Shown here: piece by piece, positions 35,169-43,747 of the stretch
How positions within the stretch are numbered: the first letter of the stretch is position 1
Layout: each line of letters begins with the position of its first letter
Assembly (NCBI GenBank): GCA_002840275.1
Contig: PHAB01000029.1
Location: 1 to 46,920 of the forward strand
From: Firmicutes bacterium HGW-Firmicutes-14
GTDB lineage: Bacteria; Bacillota; Thermincolia; Thermincolales; UBA2595
Reading direction: 5' to 3'
Length of the DNA stretch: 46,920 nucleotides
Made by a program: the position numbers and the translations under genes
The notes under the pieces: model-generated
Databases searched by the model: none
Told to the model about the DNA's origin: nothing
Seen by the model: the letters and a program-made list of their open reading frames with translations, nothing else

Positions 35169-36608
35169 ATGTTTAAAAAGCTCAAACTTCAGCATACTGC
35201 CGGCTTTTTTCTTCTCCTGCTTTTTTCACTGGCTGCCGGACAACCGATAAGTGACACAGACATTTGGTGGCACCTGAGGGTGGGCCGGTACATCTGGCAA
35301 AACAGCATGATTCCGGGGACAGACCCCTTTTCTTTTTCCAACATGGGGCATTTATGGATTACTCATGAGTGGCTGTCAGAAGTTATATATTACCTTTCCT
35401 ACCAATACGGAAACCTATATGGACTGGTTACCGTCAATTTGCTCCTGCTCTGCCTGGTTTTTACCATCCTGTACCGGATTACAGTATTGCGGACGGGAAG
35501 GCCCTTTATGAGTATCGTATTGACGGTCGTGGCTGCCGTACTTTCCTCACCGTTCTGGGTTTACCGGCCCCATATGTTCGGGTATGCAGGTTTCATGGCA
35601 TACATCTATATTCTTGAACATTATAAAAAGGGCAGAAGCAAACTTCTGTGGTGCCTGCCGCTGATTATGGTGTTCTGGGTAAATGCCCACGGTTCATACA
35701 TAATCGGATTGGTACTTATAGGAATATACCTGGTTTCCGGCCTGGTAAAAAAGGGTCCGGGGGGAACAGAAGCAGAGCCTTGGACCAGGGAGCAGGCCCG
35801 CAACCTGGCCTTTTCCCTGGCTGCATCCTTTGCCATAACCTTCCTGAACCCCAATACTTATAAGATGGTTATTTACCCCTTTTTCACCATTGGGAATTCC
35901 AATATTGTGGATAAAATCAATGAATGGTCCTCACCGGATTTTCATGAGCCGGTTTTCCAGGTTTTCCTGGTGGTTGTCCTTGCCGGATTCTTACTTACCG
36001 CAGTCTATGAGGGAAGGCACAGGATATCTGACCTGCTTCTCCTGGCCGCCTTCACAGGCCTGGCCCTGTTTGCGGTCAGGAATATAGCTCTTTACCTGTT
36101 TGCCTGTACCCCGGTCCTGGGTTATTACCTGTCGGGGCTTATCCGCCCCCGGGCTGACCACAGGCAGTATTATGCGGTGAATTGGCTCCTGGCCCTGGTT
36201 ATTGCTTTTGCAATATTCATTTCCTGGCCTGCCAAAAACGATCTTTCTGCCCACCAGGACACTTCCGTTTTCCCGGCCGGAGCCGTAAAGTACCTGGCGG
36301 AAAACAGGATTGAAGGGGACATATTTAATGATTATAACTGGGGGGGTTACCTCCTTTGGTACCGCTACCCGGATAACCGGGTATTCATTGACGGGAGGAC
36401 TGATATATATGCCGACAGGGTCTTCCCTGATTACCTGAAGGTGATGAACCTTTCTCCCGGCAATATGGAGATCCTTGAAGACTACGGTCCTGATCTGATA
36501 CTCATCAAAACCGGCGCTGCCCTTAACGGGATACTTATCAAACGCCCCGAGTGGAAGGTCATTTACAGTGATAGTATATCAGTTATCTATAAACGGGCTG
36601 AAGGTTAA
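35169..36608 (+). CDS. Polytopic membrane protein, GT-C-like, paralogue A
   Basis: A 479-residue protein with about 10-12 hydrophobic segments in the first 380 residues and a soluble C-terminal part. Residues 29-39 read DTDIWWHLRVG, followed by SFSNMGHLWITHEWLSE. The C-terminal domain has GDIFNDYNWGGYLLW and DGRTDIYADRVFPDY. An Asp-rich first loop and many membrane spans resemble GT-C glycosyltransferases (PMT/ArnT-like), but I cannot assign a named family. It shares all these motifs with the next gene, so it arose by tandem duplication. It heads the glycosylation-type operon. Confidence 0.75.
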   Translation: MFKKLKLQHTAGFFLLLLFSLAAGQPISDTDIWWHLRVGRYIWQNSMIPGTDPFSFSNMGHLWITHEWLSEVIYYLSYQYGNLYGLVTVNLLLLCLVFTILYRITVLRTGRPFMSIVLTVVAAVLSSPFWVYRPHMFGYAGFMAYIYILEHYKKGRSKLLWCLPLIMVFWVNAHGSYIIGLVLIGIYLVSGLVKKGPGGTEAEPWTREQARNLAFSLAASFAITFLNPNTYKMVIYPFFTIGNSNIVDKINEWSSPDFHEPVFQVFLVVVLAGFLLTAVYEGRHRISDLLLLAAFTGLALFAVRNIALYLFACTPVLGYYLSGLIRPRADHRQYYAVNWLLALVIAFAIFISWPAKNDLSAHQDTSVFPAGAVKYLAENRIEGDIFNDYNWGGYLLWYRYPDNRVFIDGRTDIYADRVFPDYLKVMNLSPGNMEILEDYGPDLILIKTGAALNGILIKRPEWKVIYSDSISVIYKRAEG

Positions 36609-36672
36609 AACCGGGCTGACGTATGAATCCTAGCTGACGGGAGAACCCAGGGGCGGAACAGGAGAGGGACTG

Positions 36673-38118
36673 ATGCGCAAGATCCTGGCCGGAATAAAAA
36701 TCCAACATGTGGCTGCTGCCGGAATAATTTTGCTGCTGGTAATAGGGAACGCGGCCCCGGTTGATGACCCCGATGTCTGGTGGCACCTGAGAGTGGGGCA
36801 GGATATCTGGGCACAGGGGGAGATTCCTGTAAAGGACGCCTATTCCTTTTCCAATGCAGGACACACGTGGGTGGCCCATGAGTGGCTGGCAGAGGTTTTT
36901 TATGGGCAGGTTTACGCAACATCCGGCTACCAGGGGCTGCTGGTATTCAATATAACTGTCATCTCCCTAACTTTATTTCTGCTGTATAAAGTGATAATGG
37001 ATTATCTGGGGGAGAGGAAGGCTGCCGCCCTGGCCATGCTGATTGTTGCGGCTGTGCTCAATTCCGTTTTCTGGATGTTCAGGCCTCATATACCGGCATA
37101 CCTGCTTTTCGCCAGCTTTATATTCCTGCTGTACAGGGAGAAAAAATTCAGGAAGGGTATTTGCCTGCTGCCTTTTCTGATGATACTGTGGGTAAACATC
37201 CACGGGTCATATATCCTCGGAATTTGGCTGGCAGGAATCTACCTGCTGTCAGGGACAGTCAGGCTGGAAATAGGCAGGATGGTTCCCAGGCTCATGGACA
37301 GGGACCGGAAGAAAACTACAGTTGCTGTATTAGCGGCAATCATTCTGGCCGTATTTGTAAACCCGAACACATATCATATGTTCCTGTATCCTTTTCAGAC
37401 CGTCAACTCAGAAATGATCACATCCAATGTGCTTGAATGGCTGTCACCGGATTTTCACCAAAAACGCATGGCCCTTTTTCTTGCTTATATAATGTTCACC
37501 TACGGTATACTGGCTATCTCCCGTGAACGGATATATATTGATGAAATGGTCAATATGCTAGCTTTTACGGCCCTGGCGATGTTTGGGGCCAGAAACCTGG
37601 CGCTGTACGTGTTTATTTCCCTCCCGGTAATGGCCAGGCACCTTAAGGGGCTTCTGGGTCAACCTGTTAAAAGGGTGAACATGCCTTTTGTGAACTGGGC
37701 TGCAGTACTATTGACAGTTGTTTTGACAGTTGTTTTCTGGCCTTCTGCCCGTAGCCTGGAAGATAACACAGGCAAAGGGGAGTTTCCCCAGGCGGCACTG
37801 CGATATATGGAAGAACACTCCCTGAAAGGGAACATCTTTAATGATTACGACTGGGGTGGATATCTCATATGGAAGGGTTATCCTGACTTCAGGGTTTTTG
37901 TGGACGGCAGGGCTGACATATATGCTGACAGGGTTATACCTGATTATATCACCATCATGTCGGCCGGCAAAGAGTCGTATAGGGTATTTGAGAGTTATAA
38001 TACCGATTATGCCCTCCTGCGCAGGGATGAACCCTTTGCCGCCCTGCTGTCAGCCAGTCCCGGGTGGTCAGGGATATACAGGGATGAAACGGCAGTCATA
38101 TTTGCCAGGGTACGGTAA
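36673..38118 (+). CDS. Polytopic membrane protein, GT-C-like, paralogue B
   Basis: A 481-residue paralogue of the preceding gene with DDPDVWWHLRVG at 31-42, YSFSNAGHTWVAHEWLAE following, and GNIFNDYDWGGYLIW and DGRADIYADRVIPDY towards the C-terminus. About a dozen membrane segments occupy residues 12-370. GGAGAGGG precedes the ATG by a few bases, 64 bases after paralogue A. The conserved Asp/Trp/His cluster on the first extracytoplasmic loop is a likely active site. Glycosyl transfer from a polyprenyl-phosphate sugar is inferred from context. Confidence 0.75.
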   Translation: MRKILAGIKIQHVAAAGIILLLVIGNAAPVDDPDVWWHLRVGQDIWAQGEIPVKDAYSFSNAGHTWVAHEWLAEVFYGQVYATSGYQGLLVFNITVISLTLFLLYKVIMDYLGERKAAALAMLIVAAVLNSVFWMFRPHIPAYLLFASFIFLLYREKKFRKGICLLPFLMILWVNIHGSYILGIWLAGIYLLSGTVRLEIGRMVPRLMDRDRKKTTVAVLAAIILAVFVNPNTYHMFLYPFQTVNSEMITSNVLEWLSPDFHQKRMALFLAYIMFTYGILAISRERIYIDEMVNMLAFTALAMFGARNLALYVFISLPVMARHLKGLLGQPVKRVNMPFVNWAAVLLTVVLTVVFWPSARSLEDNTGKGEFPQAALRYMEEHSLKGNIFNDYDWGGYLIWKGYPDFRVFVDGRADIYADRVIPDYITIMSAGKESYRVFESYNTDYALLRRDEPFAALLSASPGWSGIYRDETAVIFARVR

Positions 38119-38139
38119 TCTTTTGAAGGGAGAAGACAA

Positions 38140-39144
38140 ATGGACCCTTCCCTTGATTTAAAACAGAAGTTTTTCTCACTGAAGACCCTGTTTTCGTTTC
38201 TGCTGGCTTTTGCCATTATATACCTGCTGGTGACCAGGATGGATACGGCAGAGGTGGCCGGAGTAATCAAAAACACCAGTTTACCTGTTTATGCAGCCGG
38301 TTTCCTGGTGTATTATGCGGCTTTTCCCCTGAGGGGATTCAGGTTTCGGATAATGTTGGAGAACAATGGCTGTGAGGCCCGTCCAGGGGACCTGACCAGG
38401 ATTATTTTCATATCCTGGTTTGCCAACTGTATTGCACCGGCCAAACTGGGTGACCTGTTTAGGGCTTATCTGGTCAAAACCAGGTATTGCCATTCTTTTG
38501 CCGGTACCGTTGGCACCATTTTTGCCGAGAGAGTTTTTGACCTGTTCATCCTTTATCTTTTGATAGGAGGCAGTGGGTTACTGGCATTCAGGGGAAAAAT
38601 TCCCGGTAACATGATGGCTGTCCTTCAGACCGGTTTCATTATTCTGGCGGCAGTCCTGGCAGTTCTGGTATTAATGAGATACCGGGGGGAAGGCCTGGTG
38701 AACAGGCTGCCTGAAAAGGCAAGGGGAATCTATAAAAAATTTCGCAGTGGAACGATGAGTTCTTTCCGCAACAACGGGAAAATTGCTGCCCTGACGACAA
38801 TGGTATGGCTTCTTGAGGGCATCAGTTTCTATCTGGTTACCGGGTCCATAGGGATGAATATTTCATTTATTGCCGTTATCTTTATCGGACTTCTTTCCGC
38901 CCTGCTGACCGCTCTTCCCATCACCCCGGCAGGGCTGGGTTTTGTGGAAACAGCCAAAGTCGGTGTCCTGCTGTTTTTTCAGGTGGACAGCAGTATTGCT
39001 GTTTCAGCCGCACTTCTGGACCGGGTTATTAACTACTGGAGCCTTCTGCTGTTTGGGTTTGTGGTCTATATGGCCACAGAACACGGCAAAATGCAAAAGG
39101 AGGAAGGCATTTATGAAAGCAATGATAGTAATACCTACTTATAA
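38140..39144 (+). CDS. UPF0104/AglD-like flippase-domain membrane protein
   Basis: A 334-residue integral membrane protein of the lysylphosphatidylglycerol synthase transmembrane/UPF0104 family. FISWFANCIAPAKLGDLFRAYL and GTIFAERVFDLF in the first half and ALPITPAGLGFVE in the second are typical. Members occur beside polyprenyl glycosyltransferases and are proposed to flip lipid-linked substrates; proof is limited. SD GAAGGGAG precedes the ATG, and its end overlaps the next gene by 32 bases, indicating one transcript. Confidence 0.85.
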   Translation: MDPSLDLKQKFFSLKTLFSFLLAFAIIYLLVTRMDTAEVAGVIKNTSLPVYAAGFLVYYAAFPLRGFRFRIMLENNGCEARPGDLTRIIFISWFANCIAPAKLGDLFRAYLVKTRYCHSFAGTVGTIFAERVFDLFILYLLIGGSGLLAFRGKIPGNMMAVLQTGFIILAAVLAVLVLMRYRGEGLVNRLPEKARGIYKKFRSGTMSSFRNNGKIAALTTMVWLLEGISFYLVTGSIGMNISFIAVIFIGLLSALLTALPITPAGLGFVETAKVGVLLFFQVDSSIAVSAALLDRVINYWSLLLFGFVVYMATEHGKMQKEEGIYESNDSNTYL

Positions 39145-39817
39145 TGAGAAAGAGAACATAACCCGTCTTATACCGGAAGTCCTGGTCCAGGACCCAGGAT
39201 CGGAAGTCCTGGTAGTGGACGACAATTCCCCTGACGGCACAGGGAGCCTGGTGGAAGAAATGTCAGGACAGAATGAGCGTATCCACCTGATAAGAAGGCC
39301 GGGGAAAATGGGTCTTGGGACTGCCTATATCACCGGGTTCAGGTATGCCCTGGAAAGGCCAGGGATAGACTGTATTTTTGAAATGGATGCGGATTTTTCC
39401 CACCAACCGGGGTATATTCCTGATTTTTTAAAGGCCGCTGAATCAGCGGATGTGGTCCTTGGGTCAAGGTATGTACCGGGTGGGGGAGTCCGGAACTGGG
39501 GCATCACCCGGAAGGTGTTAAGCCGCGGGGGCAGCATCTTTTCCAGGTTCATGCTGGGGCTGCCCGCCAGGGATTGTACTGGGGGCTTCAGGTGTTACAG
39601 GAGAGAGGTATTAGGCGCCCTCGACCTGGACCGGATTAGTTCAGAAGGTTTTGGGTTCCAGGTGGAGATGCTCCACGAATGCAATAAAAGGGGATTCAGG
39701 ATTAAAGAAATCCCGATAATATTTCCCGACCGGGAACAGGGCACGTCAAAAATATCAAAGAAAATTGTTTTTGAGGCTTTTTTCCTGGTCTGCAGGCTCA
39801 GGTTTTCCAAACAATAA
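39113..39817 (+). CDS. GT2 glycosyltransferase, polyprenol-phosphate mannose synthase-like
   Basis: A 234-residue soluble DPM1-type GT2 enzyme expected to transfer a hexose (probably mannose) from a nucleotide sugar to polyprenyl phosphate on the cytoplasmic face. It opens with MIVIPTYNEKENI, has VVDDNSPDGT, the metal-binding MDADFSHQP (DXD-like) and DCTGGFRCYRREVL. It lacks the membrane tail of some relatives. ATG 39113 has AAAGGAGG about nine bases upstream. The start lies inside the end of the flippase-like gene. Confidence 0.9.
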   Translation: MKAMIVIPTYNEKENITRLIPEVLVQDPGSEVLVVDDNSPDGTGSLVEEMSGQNERIHLIRRPGKMGLGTAYITGFRYALERPGIDCIFEMDADFSHQPGYIPDFLKAAESADVVLGSRYVPGGGVRNWGITRKVLSRGGSIFSRFMLGLPARDCTGGFRCYRREVLGALDLDRISSEGFGFQVEMLHECNKRGFRIKEIPIIFPDREQGTSKISKKIVFEAFFLVCRLRFSKQ

Positions 39818-39856
39818 CGACCGGATCAGGGCTGTGCTTTGAAGTGGGGGGAGACC

Positions 39857-41095
39857 ATGAACAGAAGAGTACTGGCAGCAATTTGGTTATTAACACGTAT
39901 AATGATAATAGTCCGTATCGGGTTGCTCCAGGAAATCGAACAGGATATTCAGATCTATTTTAACTATTCGTCAAATATTTTTGCAGGACTTGTCCCATAC
40001 AGGGATTTTGTCGCAGAATACCCGCCCGGTGCCCTGGCTTTCTTCCTCCTGCCCAGGATATTTTCCGGTGAGGATATCCTCCTGTACCGCCTGTTTTTTG
40101 TCCTGGAGATAATGCTGGTGGAGTTATGGGGTTGGTTCCTTACAGACAGGTTTTACCGGGACAAGGGTTGTTCAGAGAAACACAGGAACCTGGCCGGACT
40201 TTTTTATATCACGGTCCCCACCCTGATCTGGTTTGTTTCTTACCAGAGGTTTGATTTTATCCCCGCAGTTCTTGTCCTCTGGTCAGTCATCCTCTATGAC
40301 AGGGGTAAACGGGTACCGGCATGGGCTCTGATGGGTCTGGGATTTGCGGTCAAGCTTTACCCGGTAATCCTGGCCCCGGTGTTCCTGGCCTATGCATTCA
40401 GGCATAAGACCCTGACGGCTGACTTCCTGAAGGGCGTCCCGGCTGCCGTGGCGGCAGTATCTGCTATATGGATTCCTTTTATGGCTGCAGCAGGAAACAG
40501 GTTCTGGGTCTTCCTGAGCTATCACGGACAGAGGGGAATTCAGCTGGAAAGCATTTATTCCTCTGTTCTGATCACTGCCCACTGGTTTGGGTACCCGGCA
40601 GAAACTAATTTTTCCTTCGGGTCATGGAACCTGGTTTCGCCGGTGTCTCCCTTCCTGGCCAGGATTTCCCTCGGAATTATGGCAGCACTGATGATTTTGG
40701 TATTTATTCGTTACCTTCCCCTAATGAAATCTCCGGGCAGGGGGGTAAGGGGTGAAGAAGTGTTTGAACTTCCATGGCTGGCAATCCTGATGGTCCTGGC
40801 CTTTGTAATTGGGGGCAAGGTCCTTTCACCCCAGTATCTGCTATGGATTCTTCCCCTGCTGGTAGTGGTTTTCAGAGAAGGGTCTGATCATACCAGGAGC
40901 TTTTTTATGGTATTTGGCCTCATTGCCTTTCTTTCGTTACTGATTTACCCCCTCAGTTACAGGAGTATGACAGAACTGGCCCTGTTTCCGTCGCTGCTTC
41001 TGCTCATAAGAAACGGCCTGCTGGTATTGATGTTCTACTTCCTGTTGAGTATCGGGAAGACCAGCAAAGCTGCCAAAAAAACAAAGGATACGTAA
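39857..41095 (+). CDS. GT87/DUF2029-like membrane mannosyltransferase
   Basis: A 412-residue polytopic membrane protein with about nine to ten segments. VPYRDFVAEYPPGALAFFLLP near residue 49 and GFAVKLYPVILAPVFLAY are characteristic of the GT87 (PimE-like) polyprenyl-phosphate-mannose-dependent transferases. It likely acts on the outer face with the sugar donor made by the upstream GT2. ATG 39857 has GGGGGGAG close upstream. Its last 61 bases overlap the 3' end of the opposite-strand permease gene. Confidence 0.8.
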   Translation: MNRRVLAAIWLLTRIMIIVRIGLLQEIEQDIQIYFNYSSNIFAGLVPYRDFVAEYPPGALAFFLLPRIFSGEDILLYRLFFVLEIMLVELWGWFLTDRFYRDKGCSEKHRNLAGLFYITVPTLIWFVSYQRFDFIPAVLVLWSVILYDRGKRVPAWALMGLGFAVKLYPVILAPVFLAYAFRHKTLTADFLKGVPAAVAAVSAIWIPFMAAAGNRFWVFLSYHGQRGIQLESIYSSVLITAHWFGYPAETNFSFGSWNLVSPVSPFLARISLGIMAALMILVFIRYLPLMKSPGRGVRGEEVFELPWLAILMVLAFVIGGKVLSPQYLLWILPLLVVVFREGSDHTRSFFMVFGLIAFLSLLIYPLSYRSMTELALFPSLLLLIRNGLLVLMFYFLLSIGKTSKAAKKTKDT

Positions 41096-42099
41096 CCGAA
41101 CAGGGGATAAAGGGTCCCGACCAGGCCTGAAAAACCGAACTGGCTTAAGGCGAGGGCAGCCAGCATAAGGACAACAGCGGCTGTCCTGTAACTAAAGCCG
41201 GTACCGTCCGACAGCCTTGCAGAAAGGCCGTATACTGTCCCTATTATTGTAGTGAATATTTCAGCCCATAAGACAAAAGAAAAAATCAGCTGCAGGAAAT
41301 AGGCCAGCCTGCCTGCCACAAAGAGGCTGGGTATCTCATAAGCTGACGAATCCGGGTAATGGCTCAGGATCGCCAGGTTGATAAGCATCGCCATTGCCCC
41401 GAGGCTTAAACCTCCCAGGACCCCTCCCCACAGAAGGGAACGGGGGTTTTTTATTTCCCGGCCCAGGGGGGCAAGGACCGAAACTCCAAGGGTTATGTTA
41501 TAAGAAACATAGAGCAGGGCGGAAAGGAACCATTGGGAAGACGCCCCTGATCCTGCCGGGACAAACCCGGAGCGCATGGCCAGGAGAGAGTTTCCCGAAA
41601 TCGCCGGGGTAACAGCCAAAAGACAGATGGTGACCATGAGCGGGACAACGACGGTATTAGCCCTGATAATACCTTTTATGCCAAACAGCACGATGATTAT
41701 GGAAACAATAACGGTAACACAGGTTCCCAGGGAATAAGACAGTCCCCACTGCTGAAAAAAAACGGCTCCGGAACCTGCCAGCATAACACTTAGACTGCCA
41801 AAGAGGAAGAGCCCGAGGAGGAAATCCATAATGGGGCCTAACCACCTGCCACATACATGTCTGACGACCTCGCCAAAGGATGCCGCCTGGAGCCTGCGGC
41901 CCAGGAACATAATAATTGTGCCCAGGATACAGAACAGGACGGTACTTAACATTAATCCGATAATACCGGCATACCCGAAGTGAGAAAAGAATTTGAGGAT
42001 TTCCTGGCCGGAGGCAAACCCGGCTCCCACTATGGTGCCAATGAAGGTTGTGGCAACCTTCCATGTGTCTTTTATGTTTTCACTGCAGATTTTGGACAT
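41035..42099 (-). CDS. YkvI-like transporter of the APC superfamily
   Basis: A 354-residue membrane protein with about ten segments, of the YkvI group of uncharacterised amino-acid/nucleobase-type permeases. TTFIGTIVGAGFASGQEILKFF (in two halves) near the start and GLFLFGSLSVMLAGSGAVF are typical. The start at 42099 (MSKICSEN) has GGGAG seven bases upstream on the minus strand. It converges on the GT87-like gene, with a 61-base overlap of the coding ends. The substrate is not known. Confidence 0.82.
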   Translation of the reverse strand: MSKICSENIKDTWKVATTFIGTIVGAGFASGQEILKFFSHFGYAGIIGLMLSTVLFCILGTIIMFLGRRLQAASFGEVVRHVCGRWLGPIMDFLLGLFLFGSLSVMLAGSGAVFFQQWGLSYSLGTCVTVIVSIIIVLFGIKGIIRANTVVVPLMVTICLLAVTPAISGNSLLAMRSGFVPAGSGASSQWFLSALLYVSYNITLGVSVLAPLGREIKNPRSLLWGGVLGGLSLGAMAMLINLAILSHYPDSSAYEIPSLFVAGRLAYFLQLIFSFVLWAEIFTTIIGTVYGLSARLSDGTGFSYRTAAVVLMLAALALSQFGFSGLVGTLYPLFGYVSFVFLAALLVFPILNRK

Positions 42100-42350
42100 G
42101 GCACATCTCCCGGGTGTCTTTAGAACAAATATATTAACTTTCTGGAGATGTATTCCTCCGGCAGGCAACAACTCGACCGGCTAACCACTCCCGCTTTACA
42201 ATCACCCGCTGAAAACAGGCGGTACCAGCCAAGGTTGGTTTAAGCACGAAGAATTAGGAGAATATAAAAATAATACTGAGAATAACAAAGCATATGGCCG
42301 TGAGACGGGCGATAGGAAGTGAGTCATTGGATCTGCCATTGTTATTAAGT

Positions 42351-42379
42351 TTTACAAGAGTCTAATATGGTGATAAAAC
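42351..42379 (+). promoter_or_regulatory. Candidate promoter for the betaine transporter operon
   Basis: TTTACA (42351-42356) and TAAAAC (42374-42379) are 17 bases apart, upstream of the riboswitch. The -10 is weak. The region 42100-42350 shows only short hairpins (CCGC/GCGG near 42209 and CCAA/TTGG near 42231). Confidence 0.4.
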
Positions 42380-42416
42380 AAAATTTTAATACTATACGCT
42401 GAATTTTTTGCTCTGC

Positions 42417-42556
42417 AAAAAACGGGGGAACCAATTCGTGGGGTGAATTCTTACAGGCTTGGTAAGATAGGGCTGTCCTGGCCCGAATCCGTCAGCTAAC
42501 CTCGTAAGCGTCAAAGGGAAATGTTATTGCTAACTCACTGGATGCCGTGAACAGGC
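42417..42556 (+). ncRNA. c-di-AMP (ydaO/yuaA) riboswitch
   Basis: The conserved blocks are present in order: GGGGGAACCAAT (42424-42435), GGGGTGAATTC (42440-42450), GGGCTGTCCTGGCCCGAATC (42470-42489) and GTCAGCTAACCTCGTAAGCG (42491-42510). These match the ydaO class, which switches genes off when c-di-AMP is bound. A terminator follows at 42585. In many Firmicutes this riboswitch controls osmolyte and K+ transport, which fits the genes downstream. Confidence 0.85.
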
Positions 42557-42584
42557 TTTAAGGTTTTCCATAACGTGTTCTTAT

Positions 42585-42620
42585 AAACCCTGCGAATTTC
42601 CGCAGGGTTTGTATTTTTTT
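42585..42620 (+). terminator. Riboswitch expression-platform terminator
   Basis: AAACCCTGCG (42585-42594) pairs perfectly with CGCAGGGTTT (42601-42610) around AATTTC and is followed by TGTA and a T run. It lies between the riboswitch and the first gene. Confidence 0.88.
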
Positions 42621-42757
42621 GGAATTCCAAATATTAGCGGATTGAGAGGTGATAAGAGGAAATAGGCAGTGAGAAAACTGCCGGATGATTGAAATTGGAA
42701 AAGAGAGTACAAGTGACTAAAGAGGTGAAATAAAAAAAAGGGAGGAAGACTCTTAAT

Positions 42758-43666
42758 ATGAAATTAAACACTCTGTTCAGGAAAAAAACCCTTATTGCAC
42801 TTGGCGCCTTTCTGGTAACCGTGTCCTTCTTGATTGCCGGGTGCGGCGGGGCGGATACAGGCAGTACCGCAGGTGACCTGGAAGAAAAAACGGTAATCAA
42901 TATCGGCAAGGATGTCTATCCCAACAGTTGGCCCAGTGCCTACGTAATAAAATACGTTGCTGAGGAACTGGGTTATGAGACAAATTTTGTGGAGGGTGAT
43001 ATAGGTTTTATGTTCACGGGCTTAGCTCAGGATGATATTGATATTTTCGCTGATGCATGGCTGCCGACTCTTCATAAGAGCTACATAGATAGATACGGAG
43101 ACAAAATAGAATTGGCAGGGGTACATTATGAAGATGCGGCCATGGGAATTGGGGTGCCTGCGTATGTGGACATTCAAGATTACGCGGACCTGAAAGGCAG
43201 GGGTGACGAATTCAATAACCAGATTATAGGTATCGGCCCCAGTGCCGGAATCATGATTACCGCACAAAAAACACTGGAACATTACGGGATTGAGGATGAA
43301 TATGACATAGTGGAGGGAAGTACAGCAGCCATGCTGGCCGCGTTAGATAAGGCCACCAAGCTGAAGAAGCCCATCCTGTTCCTGCCGTGGCGGCCTCACA
43401 CCATGTGGCAGAAATATGATATCAAACTGCTCCAGAATGATACATCCGGCCTGTGGAAGTTTGATAATTGTTATACTGCAGTAAACGACGACTTTAAGGA
43501 AAAGGCGCCTGACCTCTACACATTCGCACAGAACTTTAAAATGAGCATAGGTGAGATAGAAAAACTGATGCTTGAGAGTGATGAAGACGAAGAAAAAACC
43601 GCTGCACTGGCCCAGCAGTGGATGGAAGATAACCGTTTGAAAATTGATGAATGGCTGGGTAAATAG
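42758..43666 (+). CDS. opuAC: Glycine betaine/proline-type substrate-binding lipoprotein
   Basis: A 302-residue OpuAC/ProX-type binding lipoprotein for betaine-like osmoprotectants. The signal segment ends at the lipobox LIAGC. The ligand-binding fold includes VYPNSWPSAYV, FADAWLPTLHKSY and LPWRPHTMWQKYDI, whose Trp residues form the aromatic cage for quaternary ammonium groups in this family. GGGAGGAAG lies about ten bases before the ATG. It is the first gene after the c-di-AMP riboswitch. Confidence 0.92.
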   Translation: MKLNTLFRKKTLIALGAFLVTVSFLIAGCGGADTGSTAGDLEEKTVINIGKDVYPNSWPSAYVIKYVAEELGYETNFVEGDIGFMFTGLAQDDIDIFADAWLPTLHKSYIDRYGDKIELAGVHYEDAAMGIGVPAYVDIQDYADLKGRGDEFNNQIIGIGPSAGIMITAQKTLEHYGIEDEYDIVEGSTAAMLAALDKATKLKKPILFLPWRPHTMWQKYDIKLLQNDTSGLWKFDNCYTAVNDDFKEKAPDLYTFAQNFKMSIGEIEKLMLESDEDEEKTAALAQQWMEDNRLKIDEWLGK

Positions 43667-43701
43667 GAAGAGCGGTTAGCAAAAGAATTGGGAAGGTAAA
43701 T

Positions 43702-43733
43702 AAGGCCAGGCTTGAAACATTGAGCCTGGCCTT
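43702..43733 (+). terminator. Hairpin between binding-protein and ATPase genes
   Basis: AAGGCCAGGCT (43702-43712) pairs with AGCCTGGCCTT (43723-43733). Almost no T run follows, so it is more likely an mRNA-stabilising or partial-termination hairpin that raises expression of the binding protein over the other subunits (inference). Confidence 0.6.
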
Positions 43734-43747
43734 ATAGGGTGAAAATC

